Assembly (NCBI GenBank): GCA_023230905.1
Contig: JALNWL010000073.1
Coordinates: forward strand, 1 to 10,602
Direction: 5' to 3'
DNA from: Syntrophales bacterium
GTDB taxonomy: Bacteria > Desulfobacterota > Syntrophia > Syntrophales > UBA2251
Length of the DNA: 10,602 nt
Position numbers and translations under genes: made by a program. Below, piece after piece: positions 1 through 7,090 of this stretch (within the stretch, counting starts at the first letter, position 1; every line of letters starts with the position of its first letter). The notes beneath the pieces were generated by a model that did no database searches, was not told the DNA's origin, and worked only from the letters and a program-made list of their open reading frames with translations.

Positions 1-370
1 ATCCCACCCGGGCGAGCAGGGCGTGAAGCAGCAGCAGGCCGAAGGTGGCCGTCATCAGATACAAGCCGAAGTGAAAGGGAAAGGAGACCCACCAGAGGCG
101 CCGGTTGTCCTTCCACAGGCCCCGCATGAGTAGAATCTCCGGCGCCATGTATTTCAGTTCGTTCCAGACGGAGCGTTCATCGGGCCTTTCCCACCAGTTC
201 AACGCTTCGAGGTAGGAGCCGCCGTAGGCCACCCGTTCGGCGGTTTCGTGCCGGACGGGATAGAGTTCCCAGCGGACGTGGACGGGTAGCGCGATCTGCC
301 TCCGGATCCGGAGGCCCATCGCCAGGACGAACACGAGCGCGCATACATAGGTTAAAACGTAGAGTCCCAT
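1..370 (-). CDS. NarI/DsrM/TmcC-type cytochrome b membrane subunit (N-terminal part)
   Basis: The gene starts at ATG 370 and runs off the left edge, leaving 123 residues visible. The start is preceded by AGGAA about 10 nt upstream. Residues 2-20 are a hydrophobic membrane segment. A soluble stretch follows with RWELYPVRHE (34-43), YGGSYLEALNWW (49-60) and a WKDNRRLWWVSFPFHFGLY block (86-104) leading into a second membrane segment (about 97-119). His100 and His116 in that segment could be heme ligands. This pattern fits the gamma-subunit-like cytochrome b proteins (NarI, DsrM, TmcC) that exchange electrons between menaquinone and DsrC-linked complexes. From memory it looks closer to the TmcC/NarI-like proteins of sulfate reducers than to canonical DsrM. 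It lies 114 bp downstream of dsrC in the same direction, so it probably starts the dsr membrane-complex genes. The exact subfamily cannot be fixed from the visible part. Confidence 0.75.
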   Translation of the reverse strand, partial: MGLYVLTYVCALVFVLAMGLRIRRQIALPVHVRWELYPVRHETAERVAYGGSYLEALNWWERPDERSVWNELKYMAPEILLMRGLWKDNRRLWWVSFPFHFGLYLMTATFGLLLLHALLARVG

Positions 371-437
371 GACCTGCCTATTCCTGCCCCATCCCCGCCG
401 TCCGCTGACGTGCGCCCGTCGAAATGCCCGGGCCCGT

Positions 438-456
438 CGGGGCTTTTCTTGCCCCG
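438..456 (-). repeat. GC-rich stem-loop between dsrC and the membrane subunit gene
   Basis: A perfect 6-bp GC stem (CGGGGC 438-443, GCCCCG 451-456) closes a 7-nt loop, 29 nt after the dsrC stop codon. No U-run follows on the minus strand, so it is not a standard intrinsic terminator. It may stabilise the 3' end of dsrC mRNA or attenuate readthrough; this is inference. Confidence 0.4.
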
Positions 457-484
457 CATCCGGCAGGGAATGGCGGTCCCGATT

Positions 485-805
485 TTAGACGCAGCCGGTC
501 GGTTTGGCGAGCCCCGCGAGCTTGCAGGCGCCGTTGCCCGGCCCCGAGGGGAAGAGTTCGTAGATCCGCTTCAGGTCGAGTCCCGTCTCCCGGACCACCT
601 TCCGCACCATCGGGGCGATCCCGAATTCCTGGTAATAGCCTCTCAGGTAGTTGATCACCCGCCAGTGTTCCTCGGTCAGCGGCCCTTCGATGCCGTCCAC
701 GTGGGCGTAGGCCTCGGCGAATTCCTCACTCCATTTGTCGAGTTCCTGGAGGAACCCGTCCTCGTCCACCTCGTAGGACTTTCCCGCTAATTCAATCGTT
801 GGCAT
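485..805 (-). CDS. dsrC: DsrC, sulfur-carrier partner of dissimilatory sulfite reductase
   Basis: This 106-residue protein belongs to the DsrC/TusE/RspA family. DsrC is the co-substrate of DsrAB: sulfite-derived sulfur is bound as a trisulfide between two C-terminal cysteines, and the trisulfide is then reduced by a membrane complex. The C-terminal arm GACKLAGLAKPTGCV carries both redox cysteines, Cys94 and Cys105, separated by ten residues. These two cysteines distinguish true DsrC from TusE-like proteins that keep only the last one. The family motifs PLTEEHWRVINYLR (42-55) and the FGIAPMVRKV helix (61-70) are intact. The chosen start is ATG 805, because an AGGAGG at 813-818 lies 7 nt upstream; an in-frame TTG at 811 would sit against that site. 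It lies 26 bp after dsrN, so it probably shares the dsr transcript. Confidence 0.96.
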   Translation of the reverse strand: MPTIELAGKSYEVDEDGFLQELDKWSEEFAEAYAHVDGIEGPLTEEHWRVINYLRGYYQEFGIAPMVRKVVRETGLDLKRIYELFPSGPGNGACKLAGLAKPTGCV

Positions 806-812
806 GTGCAAA

Positions 813-818
813 CCTCCT
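813..818 (-). promoter_or_regulatory. Strong ribosome binding site of dsrC
   Basis: A full AGGAGG lies on the minus strand, 7 nt before ATG 805. It decides the start over the in-frame TTG at 811. It is stronger than the sites before dsrD and dsrN, which agrees with DsrC commonly being made in excess of DsrAB. Confidence 0.75.
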
Positions 819-831
819 TATAGAACATGGT

Positions 832-2469
832 TTATTGTTGTGTTTGCGGCGCCGTTCCGCGGGGGAGCCCGATCCCGGCCGGGCCCTCCAGGAAGGCCGC
901 CGGTCCCCGTGCCGCGCGGTTCGCGTCCCGCTCCCGCCGGGATCGCGTCCGCCGGTGGCGGACCGCCTGCTTCACCAGCGCCTCCGCCCAGCGGGGCTCG
1001 CCCGCGGCGTGGAGATGCGTGAAGAGCGCCAGGCAGTTGTTCGAGACCAGGCCGTCTCCCCGGCCGTCGATGCCCCTGCCCCGAATGACCCGGCAGCAGG
1101 GCGTTGCACCGCCCGCGTCTCCGTCCAGCACGCGGGCGTAATGAAATTCGTGACCCTTCAACGTCGTCCCGACGGGAAAGAAGGGGTTGACCTCCGTCAC
1201 CTCGAGCAGGGTGTAGCCGTGCCCCTGCGGTTTGCGCTCCATGCCGAAGGCGACGGGCAAAACGCCCGCCATGGGAAAGGTTTCCGTTCCGACCGTCAGC
1301 GTTTCACCCAGATACACGAGACCGCCGCATTCGGCGTAGACGGGCAGACCGTCTTCGACGCCCTGGCGCAACGCCTGTCGGAATCGTTTGTTTTCCGCCA
1401 GGATCCGGGCGTGAGTTTCCGGAAAGCCGCCGCCGATGTAGAGGGCGTCGATCTCCGGAAGCGCGGCCGCGGTGCAGGCGCTGATCTCCACGATGAACGC
1501 GCCCCGGGCCGCGAGGGCCTCGAGGTTCTCCGGGTAGTAGAACTGGAAGGCCGAATCGCGGATGATCCCGATGACCGGACGTCCGCTGTCCCGGGTTTCC
1601 GGCCGCCGTCGTCGGTGTGCCGTCCCCGGGCGGCGTGCGCCGTCGGCCAGGTCAGCGTTGCCCGCCGCCAGGGGCGGGGCCGACTCGGTGAGGGACACCA
1701 GCCGTTCCAGGTCCAGACAGTCTTCCGCGACCTTCGCGGCGCGTCTCAGGGCCCCGGTTACGTGGTCGTGCTCCTGCGGCGGCGTGAGGCCGAGATGGCG
1801 TTCGGGGAACGGGTAGTCGGCCATCCGGGGGACGGCCCCCAGGACGGGGATGCCGCAGGCCTCCTCGATGGCGCGCCGCAGGATTCCCTCGTGTCGGCTC
1901 CGGGCGGTGCGGTTAAGGATGACGCCGCGGATGTCGACCGCGGGATCGAGCCGCTGGCAGCCCAGGATCATCGCCGCGGCGGTCCGGGTCACCTTGTCGC
2001 TGTCCATGACGAGGACGACCGGGGCCGTCAGGAGCTTGGCCAGCTCCGCCGTGCTGTGGCTGCCTGCCGCGTCGAGTCCGTCGTAGAGGCCCCGGCTTCC
2101 CTCGATCAGGGCGAACCCGGACGGCGGTGCATATTGCCGGAAGGACGACCGGACCCGATCCGCGCCCATGAGGAACGTATCCAGGTTCCGGCAAGATCTT
2201 CCGGCCGCGGCCGAGAGCCACGCGGCATCGATGTAGTCCGGCCCCTTCTTGAAGGGGGCGACGTCGAGGCCCCGGCGGCGCAGGGCGGCCAGGATGCCGA
2301 CGGCGAGCGTCGTCTTCCCCGCACCTCCGCGCAAGGCCCCGATCACGAGACGGGGGACGGCGGCGGAGACGAGGGATGTCGGCCAAACGGTTTGCGTTCG
2401 ATCCATGTCTTTACCTGCCAATCTACCGGGCGGAAACCCGATGCGCACGGTTCCGTAGCGGGCCGTCAT
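832..2469 (-). CDS. dsrN: DsrN, glutamine-dependent siroheme amidase (CobB/CbiA family)
   Basis: This 545-residue protein is a cobyrinate a,c-diamide synthase homologue. In dsr clusters the member is DsrN, which amidates siroheme to the siroamide used by DsrAB, at the cost of ATP and glutamine. The N-terminal ATPase half has a P-loop GALRGGAGKTT (44-54) and the FKKGPDYIDAAWL substrate motif (73-85). The C-terminal class I-like amidotransferase half has YIGGGFPE (344-351), the nucleophile Cys381 in YAECGGL, GHEFHYAR (439-446) and a C-terminal His pair (485, 487). ATG 2469 overlaps the dsrD stop as ATGA, suggesting translational coupling. ATG 2406 (Met22) is an alternative start that would remove a non-conserved leader. 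About 40 C-terminal residues are Arg-rich and low in complexity, beyond the expected domain end. CbiA/CobB in cobalamin synthesis is the alternative, but the dsrD-dsrC context argues for DsrN. Confidence 0.92.
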   Translation of the reverse strand: MTARYGTVRIGFPPGRLAGKDMDRTQTVWPTSLVSAAVPRLVIGALRGGAGKTTLAVGILAALRRRGLDVAPFKKGPDYIDAAWLSAAAGRSCRNLDTFLMGADRVRSSFRQYAPPSGFALIEGSRGLYDGLDAAGSHSTAELAKLLTAPVVLVMDSDKVTRTAAAMILGCQRLDPAVDIRGVILNRTARSRHEGILRRAIEEACGIPVLGAVPRMADYPFPERHLGLTPPQEHDHVTGALRRAAKVAEDCLDLERLVSLTESAPPLAAGNADLADGARRPGTAHRRRRPETRDSGRPVIGIIRDSAFQFYYPENLEALAARGAFIVEISACTAAALPEIDALYIGGGFPETHARILAENKRFRQALRQGVEDGLPVYAECGGLVYLGETLTVGTETFPMAGVLPVAFGMERKPQGHGYTLLEVTEVNPFFPVGTTLKGHEFHYARVLDGDAGGATPCCRVIRGRGIDGRGDGLVSNNCLALFTHLHAAGEPRWAEALVKQAVRHRRTRSRRERDANRAARGPAAFLEGPAGIGLPRGTAPQTQQ

Positions 2470-2693
2470 GCATCCTTCGGGAAGTTTTCCGCCAGCATCA
2501 GGTATGTCGTGCTGCCGCTCGACCAGTATTTGAGGACCTCCTCGTCGAGCAGCTCCTTGACGGCGGCTTGGACGGCGTGCCGGTCCACGTCCGGCAGGCC
2601 CTTCACGACGTCCTTGATGTAGAACATCTTCTTGTCGCCCTTCGATTTCTCCCTGAAGTAGGCGAGGACCCGTTCCTTGATCTCTGCGCTCAT
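2466..2693 (-). CDS. dsrD: DsrD, winged-helix activator of sulfite reductase
   Basis: This 75-residue protein matches DsrD in size (about 78 residues) and sequence. Recognisable segments are FREKSKGDKKMFYIKDV (13-29), the hydrophilic DVDRHAVQAAVKELLDEE helix region (35-52) and LKYWSSGSTTYLML (54-67), consistent with a winged-helix fold. DsrD is characteristic of reductive Dsr systems and has been reported to stimulate DsrAB activity. ATG 2693 starts 1 nt after the dsrB stop, with GGGGTGAT just before it; an upstream extension in this frame would run inside dsrB and has a composition unlike a protein. The 3' end overlaps dsrN by ATGA. Its presence supports respiratory sulfite reduction rather than sulfur oxidation. 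Confidence 0.95.
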   Translation of the reverse strand: MSAEIKERVLAYFREKSKGDKKMFYIKDVVKGLPDVDRHAVQAAVKELLDEEVLKYWSSGSTTYLMLAENFPKDA

Positions 2694-2694
2694 A

Positions 2695-3756
2695 TCACCC
2701 CCATTTGAACTGTGTGGTGGTCCGGAAGGTTTCCGTGGCCAGCGTGAAGTCGTCGATGTGCTTGTCCGTGAACGCGATGCCGGTGAGCGTGAAGAACCGC
2801 TCCCAGCCCACCCGCTCGATCCACTCCCCGAGGCGCTCGTGCTTCCGGGCGTGCGCCGCATAGACCTCGACGATGTTCTTCACCGCCGCCACGACCTCCG
2901 GCCAGCGCGGCGGGTTGTTCGGTAGGAAGGGAATGGCGAGCTTGGAGAACATGGGGGCGCTCCGCGCGTTGGAGACCTTGCCCCCCACCCAGATGGAGAT
3001 GCCGTCGTTGTCCGGGTCGGCGATGGGCATGGCCGGGCAGACGGTATAGCAGTTGCCGCAGTACATGCACTTCTCGTCGTTGACCTGGACGGTCTTGTTC
3101 TTCATGTCCGCCCGGATGGCCCCGGTGGGGCAGGACGCCACCGTCGTCGGGAGCTCGCAGACGTTCGGCAGGCGGCTGTTGTCCGGCCGGGGGGGCGTCC
3201 GGTGGATGCCCAGGATGGCGATGTCGGAGCAGTGCACCGCGCCGCACATGTTGAGACAGCAGGCGAGCGAGATCCGGACGTGGGCCGGGAGGTCCATGTG
3301 GGTGAAGTGATCGTAGAGCTCGTCCATGATCGCCTTCACCGGTCCGGAGGCGTCCGTGGCCGGCGTGTGGCAGTGGACCCAGCCCTGCGTGTGGACCATG
3401 TTGGTGATGGAGTGGCCCGTCCCGCCGACCGGGTAGTTTTTTGCCTGCAATTCCTCAATGAGGGGGGCGACGCGATGCTCGTCCGCCAGGAGGAACTCGA
3501 TGTTGTGGCGGCTGGTGAACCGCAGGAAGCCGTCGCAGTATGTCTCGGCGAGATCGCAGATCTCCCGGATATGATCCGTGGAGAGCAGACGCGGCGAGGC
3601 GACCCGAACGGTGTACAGGACGTCGCCGTTTTCTCCTACGTGCTTGAGCACGCCGGGCCGGACGATTTCATGATACCGCCACTTGCCGTAATTGTCCCGG
3701 ATGATCGGCGGCAGGAACTGTTTGTAGTCGGGAGGACCGATGTCTGTCTTGGCCAT
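2695..3756 (-). CDS. dsrB: Dissimilatory sulfite reductase beta subunit
   Basis: DsrB (353 residues) is the catalytic-siroheme subunit partner of DsrA in the cytoplasmic alpha2beta2 enzyme that reduces sulfite with DsrC. The siroheme-[4Fe-4S] ligands are visible as Cys129 (GWVHCH) and the CCLNMC cluster (Cys166, Cys167, Cys171). An inserted ferredoxin domain follows, with Cys200, Cys209 and the CMYCGNCYTVCP set (Cys230, 233, 236, 240). The N-terminal FLPPIIRDNYGKWRYHEI (15-32) and TSRHNIEFLL (81-90), which lines the substrate pocket, are typical. It begins 1 nt after the dsrA stop. It is slightly shorter than the roughly 380 residues I recall for Desulfovibrio. All cluster ligands are present, so the gene looks functional. 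Confidence 0.98.
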   Translation of the reverse strand: MAKTDIGPPDYKQFLPPIIRDNYGKWRYHEIVRPGVLKHVGENGDVLYTVRVASPRLLSTDHIREICDLAETYCDGFLRFTSRHNIEFLLADEHRVAPLIEELQAKNYPVGGTGHSITNMVHTQGWVHCHTPATDASGPVKAIMDELYDHFTHMDLPAHVRISLACCLNMCGAVHCSDIAILGIHRTPPRPDNSRLPNVCELPTTVASCPTGAIRADMKNKTVQVNDEKCMYCGNCYTVCPAMPIADPDNDGISIWVGGKVSNARSAPMFSKLAIPFLPNNPPRWPEVVAAVKNIVEVYAAHARKHERLGEWIERVGWERFFTLTGIAFTDKHIDDFTLATETFRTTTQFKWG

Positions 3757-3757
3757 G

Positions 3758-4957
3758 TCACTTCACCTCCTTCTTGTCGATCTCTTCGGGCCAGAAGAAG
3801 ACGTATGGGTTGGTCCGCGGATGTTTGACCATCTGGGGGACGGCGGGCAGGCCCACGGCCTTGAGGAAATGCCGCATGCCGAGCCGGTTGATGAGTTCGC
3901 CCAGGCGCTCCCGGGAGCGGCCGTTTTCGTCCCACCAGTCCTGGATGCGGGCGATCAGGTCGAAGAGTTCCGTATAGGGCGGCTCGAGCTTCATGAAGGG
4001 GACGATGACCCAGGACAGAAGCGAACCCTGGACGATCGGGGCCTTGCCGCCGACAAGGATGGAGGCGCCCCGTTCCTTCCCCGGACGCAGCGCCTTCGGC
4101 ATCACGTTCAGGCAGTGCATGCAGCGGTTGCAGTCCCCGTCGTGGATGACGAGGGTCCGGTCCGCCTCGCTCCATTCCATACATTTCGTGGGACAGAGGT
4201 CGCAGACCTCCCCCCGGATGTCCAGGCCGGCGTCCGCATAGGCCCGGACCTCGGCGGGGTCGACCTGGATCCGCCCCTTCCAGGTGCCCATGATGGCCAG
4301 GTCCGAGCGGGCGATGGCCGAGACGCAGTCGTTGGCGCAGGCCGACACCTTGATCTTGAACTTGTAGGGGAACATGGGCCGGTGGATCTGGTCCTGCAGG
4401 GTCATCGTCGCCTGGTAGCAGATGTCCAGGCTGTCGATGCAGGCCCATTCGCACCGGGCCGGCCCGACGCAGGCGCTGGGCGTCCGCAGGGCCGAGCCGG
4501 AGCCGCCCAGGTCGAAGCCGGCCTCTGACAGGTCGTCGAAGCAGGGCTGGAGGTGCTCCGTCGTCGTGCCCAGGAGAATCGCATCCCCCGTGGAGCCGTG
4601 CAGATTCGTCAGCCCGCTGCCGTGCTTGTCCCAGATATCGCAGAGCTTGCGCAGGGCGTCCGTCTTGTAGAACCACCCGGTCGGGTGGTTGACCCGCATC
4701 GTGTGGAAGGCCTGGACGTTCGGAAACAGGTCCGGCCGGTCCGAGTAGCGGCCGATGACCCCGGAGCCGTAGCCCTTGACGCCGACGATCCCCCCGTGTT
4801 TCCAGTGGCCGATGCGGTCCTTGTAGGACAGCTCGAGCTGGTTGAGCAGGTCCGCCGCGGCCGGCTTCTTCTCCGCGGCCTGTTTGATTTCCTTGACGAA
4901 GCTCGGCCAGGGTCCCTTTTCGAGCTCGTCCAAAAGCGGTGTTTTGGAGTCAGTCAT
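3758..4957 (-). CDS. dsrA: Dissimilatory sulfite reductase alpha subunit
   Basis: DsrA (399 residues) pairs with DsrB in siroheme-dependent six-electron reduction of sulfite. The N-terminus LDELEKGPWPSFVKEIKQ (9-26) and THWKHGGIVGV-like stretch (HWKHGGIVGVKGYG, 51-64) are DsrA signatures. The siroheme-cluster ligands are Cys163 and Cys169 (CVGPARC) and Cys207 and Cys211 (CANDC). The ferredoxin insert has Cys252, Cys255, Cys259 and Cys276, Cys279, Cys282. It ends with PRTNPYVFF, as expected. It is shorter than the roughly 437 residues I recall for Desulfovibrio DsrA, apparently through a shorter N-terminal loop, a shorter linker before the ferredoxin domain and a missing C-terminal tail. ATG 4957 is preceded by GGGGATCGGAG. 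It lies 61 bp downstream of the tetR gene in the same direction. Confidence 0.98.
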   Translation of the reverse strand: MTDSKTPLLDELEKGPWPSFVKEIKQAAEKKPAAADLLNQLELSYKDRIGHWKHGGIVGVKGYGSGVIGRYSDRPDLFPNVQAFHTMRVNHPTGWFYKTDALRKLCDIWDKHGSGLTNLHGSTGDAILLGTTTEHLQPCFDDLSEAGFDLGGSGSALRTPSACVGPARCEWACIDSLDICYQATMTLQDQIHRPMFPYKFKIKVSACANDCVSAIARSDLAIMGTWKGRIQVDPAEVRAYADAGLDIRGEVCDLCPTKCMEWSEADRTLVIHDGDCNRCMHCLNVMPKALRPGKERGASILVGGKAPIVQGSLLSWVIVPFMKLEPPYTELFDLIARIQDWWDENGRSRERLGELINRLGMRHFLKAVGLPAVPQMVKHPRTNPYVFFWPEEIDKKEVK

Positions 4958-5018
4958 ATCTCCGATCCCCTTTCTTCGGTGTGCCGCCGGGCGGCCCCCA
5001 CCGACAGTCGATCAAAAA
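4958..5018 (-). other. Short tetR-dsrA gap without evident terminator or promoter
   Basis: These 61 bp hold only the dsrA ribosome binding region and a small GC palindrome (GCCGCC-G-GGCGGC, 4983-4995) with no following U-run. No TTGACA/TATAAT-like pair fits inside the gap. Either dsrA is read through from the upstream operon or its promoter lies within tetR. Confidence 0.5.
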
Positions 5019-5678
5019 TCAGGTGTCGAGCGTTGGTGCCTCCTGCCCGGCGCCCGCCGTGCCGATGGCGTCGATGAAAAGCCCGACGGCATCCGTGTAG
5101 ATTTTGTGCAGGTCCTCCCCCCGGAGGATGGTGTGTCGCAGTTTGCGGAGCTGGGTGACACCGTGGATCATCGCCCAGAGGATCAGCGCGTATCGCTTCG
5201 CCGGTACGGGGCGGAAATCACCCGAACGGATTCCGTCCGCGATGACATTGGCCAGCACGTCCACGATCCGGTTGCCGTGCTCATCGACCTGCTCCTTAAG
5301 CTGTTCGGAGAAGAAGATCTCCGAGGAAGAGTTGAGGAAGAAGTTGATGATGTCGAAATAGCTCCTGTGCTCCTCCGCGAAGGTTAGGTAGGCTTGGGCG
5401 ATGGCGTGGATCTTCGCCCTGGGGTTTCGCTTCCGCCGGATGGCGGCGGTGGTCATGCCGTAGAGGAGGTCGAGCCCTTCCTGCTGGAGGGCGACGTACA
5501 GTTCTTCCTTGCTCCGGTAGTAGAAATAGAAGGTGCCGACGCTGAGCTCGGAGCGCTTCGCGATCTGGTTGATCGACGTTGCCTGCAGGCCCTTCTCCAA
5601 GAGCAGTTCCCGGGCCACGTCCAGGATCTGGCTCTTGCGCTGTTCCTTCTCTCGTTCTCTTCGCTCTTTCGATCCCAT
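5019..5678 (-). CDS. TetR/AcrR family transcriptional regulator
   Basis: This 219-residue protein has the canonical TetR N-terminal DNA-binding domain. An Arg/Glu/Lys-rich leader (1-15) precedes ILDVARELLLEKG (18-30) and the helix-turn-helix TSINQIAKRSELSVGTFYFYY (34-54), followed by the usual F/Y-rich RSKEELY. The remaining residues (about 70-219) form the variable helical ligand-binding domain; FDIINFFLN (108-116) and YALILWAMIHGVTQL (167-181) are typical helices of fatty-acid/multidrug-type TetR proteins. It normally acts as a dimeric repressor released by a small ligand. It sits 38 bp after the transporter gene as the fourth gene of the operon. The likely target is the palindromic operator at 9690-9716 upstream of the first gene, giving autoregulation. 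The ligand is unknown. Confidence 0.95.
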   Translation of the reverse strand: MGSKERREREKEQRKSQILDVARELLLEKGLQATSINQIAKRSELSVGTFYFYYRSKEELYVALQQEGLDLLYGMTTAAIRRKRNPRAKIHAIAQAYLTFAEEHRSYFDIINFFLNSSSEIFFSEQLKEQVDEHGNRIVDVLANVIADGIRSGDFRPVPAKRYALILWAMIHGVTQLRKLRHTILRGEDLHKIYTDAVGLFIDAIGTAGAGQEAPTLDT

Positions 5679-5716
5679 CTCAATCTCGTTTCGTCATATT
5701 CCGTTGATCTCCATGA

Positions 5717-7015
5717 TCATTCCCACTCCAGGGTCACCTTTTCCACCTTGGCCAGATCGCGCGCGTAGAAGAACGATCCGGCCAGGAACACCAGGGCGGA
5801 GGCCACCAAGAAAACGGGCAGGACGGACATCGCCGTTTGGATGCCGTAGAGATCGGAGAGTTTCCCGATCACGATGGGCGCCATGGAGGCCCCGAAGAGG
5901 TTCTGAACGACGACGCACAGGGAGTAGGAGATCGCCCGCAGCCCGGGGTGGATCGCCTCCTGCGTGGCGGTGATGGCCGCCGGGGCGAAGGCGGAGGCCA
6001 GGACGCCCATGAGCAGAAGCGTCACATATTGCGCCTGTCCCGTGAGGAGGGAAATGCCGATGAAAATCGCGACGGCGTTGAGCGCGGTCGTAATCGCGGG
6101 AAACAACAGCCGCGCCGACACCCGCTTCTTGAACCACATGTCGGCCAGCCATCCTCCCAGGGGCAGGCCGACGAGCGCCAGAACCATGAGCAGGCTTGTC
6201 TTCATGCCCGCTTCGCTGATGGAGAGGCCGCCCGTCCGGTGAAAATAGGTGGGCATCCAGAAGATGATGGCATTGTTGACGAAGATGCAGCCGATGAAGC
6301 CGACGTTGGTCAGCATCAGCGAGGGGGTGTGGATGAACTCCCGGACGATGTCCATCTTGCTCATCTGGATCTTGTTTTTGCCGGTGTCGTGCGCGCCCAC
6401 CGTCTTGACCAGTTCCACCGTCTTGTAGTCCTTGACGAAGAAGAACAGGATGGCGATGATCGCCCCGGGAAGGGCCACCAGGCCGAAGGCATGGCGCCAG
6501 CCCCAATGGGTGGCGATGAATCCGCCCAGCCCGATGCCGACGGCCGTTCCGAGGGGAATGGCGATATTCCAGAACCCCATCATCCGGGACCGTTTTTCCG
6601 GTGGAAACAGCCCGGAGAGCATGGCCGTACCGGCGGGGGCATAGCCGGCTTCGCCGACTCCGATGGCGCCGCGGGCGAGCAGCAGTTGGGGGAAGCTTTT
6701 GGTGAAGGCGCAGGCGACCGTCGCGAAGGTCCAGAGAAGGGCCATGACGCCCACGGTCTTTTTCCGGCTCCAGCGGTCCACGAGGATCGAGACGGGAAAG
6801 ACAAAGGCCACGATGGACCAGTAGACGACAGACAGGAGCAGGCCCGACTGCATGTCCGTGAGGTCCCACTCTTCGCGGATGAAGGGCGCGACGGAGGTCA
6901 CGATCGTTCGATCCACGTAATCGAAGAAATAAAGCAGAAACAGCAGCGTGAAGATGTAGTAAGCGCTTCGGTTCGACAACTTGCTTCCCTCGGGGGCAAC
7001 GGCGTCGTGGTTCAT
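5717..7015 (-). CDS. MFS transporter, organic anion or Spinster-like type
   Basis: This 432-residue protein has the hydrophobicity of a 12-helix major facilitator. Helix 1 carries FDYVDRT (31-37), common in anion:cation symporter and Spinster-like members. The helix 2-3 loop has a motif A variant DRWSRKK (80-86). Helix 4 has ARGAIGVGEAGYAPAG (114-129), closely resembling the Spinster GxGEA signature. A cytosolic central loop (about 196-222) separates the two halves. The substrate is probably an organic acid or a lipid-like anion taken up for, or exported from, the neighbouring enzymes; the sequence does not settle which. ATG 7015 has an AAGGAGG at 7021-7027, 5 nt upstream. That site falls in the loop of a small hairpin. 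The gene lies between the ThDP enzyme (75 bp upstream) and tetR (38 bp downstream). Confidence 0.93.
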   Translation of the reverse strand: MNHDAVAPEGSKLSNRSAYYIFTLLFLLYFFDYVDRTIVTSVAPFIREEWDLTDMQSGLLLSVVYWSIVAFVFPVSILVDRWSRKKTVGVMALLWTFATVACAFTKSFPQLLLARGAIGVGEAGYAPAGTAMLSGLFPPEKRSRMMGFWNIAIPLGTAVGIGLGGFIATHWGWRHAFGLVALPGAIIAILFFFVKDYKTVELVKTVGAHDTGKNKIQMSKMDIVREFIHTPSLMLTNVGFIGCIFVNNAIIFWMPTYFHRTGGLSISEAGMKTSLLMVLALVGLPLGGWLADMWFKKRVSARLLFPAITTALNAVAIFIGISLLTGQAQYVTLLLMGVLASAFAPAAITATQEAIHPGLRAISYSLCVVVQNLFGASMAPIVIGKLSDLYGIQTAMSVLPVFLVASALVFLAGSFFYARDLAKVEKVTLEWE

Positions 7016-7039
7016 CGAAACCTCCTTAACCCGTTTCGA
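7015..7039 (-). repeat. Hairpin holding the transporter ribosome binding site in its loop
   Basis: A 7-bp inverted repeat (TCGAAAC 7015-7021 and GTTTCGA 7033-7039) encloses an 11-nt loop that contains most of the AGGAGG of the MFS gene. The stem touches the first base of the ATG. It could modulate translation of the transporter; there is no direct evidence. Confidence 0.35.
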
Positions 7040-7040
7040 A

Positions 7041-7065
7041 GGGGGGTAGCCGGTCCGGCGCCCCC
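7041..7065 (-). repeat. Long GC stem-loop between the ThDP enzyme and transporter genes
   Basis: Outer arms GGGGG (7042-7046) and CCCCC (7061-7065) flank inner arms GCCG (7049-7052) and CGGC (7056-7059), with a 3-nt loop and a small internal bulge. There is no U-run on the minus strand after it. It is placed to act as an mRNA processing or stability element, or as a leaky attenuator, between the enzyme genes and the transporter/regulator genes. Confidence 0.45.
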
Positions 7066-7090
7066 TGAAACGATGACGTGAGCAGGGCGC

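Noticed and set aside
799..2622. A 607-codon open frame on the plus strand opposite dsrN and dsrD
   Set aside because: It lies wholly antisense to two confidently identified genes, is rich in Arg/Gly/Pro/Asp with no recognisable domain, and reflects the high GC content.
4983..4995. GC palindrome as a terminator between tetR and dsrA
   Set aside because: The stem is 4-6 bp with almost no loop and there is no U-run on the minus strand.
5837..7081. A 414-codon plus-strand open frame opposite the MFS gene
   Set aside because: It is antisense to a clear 12-helix transporter and is a highly charged, repetitive Gly/Asp/Arg sequence.
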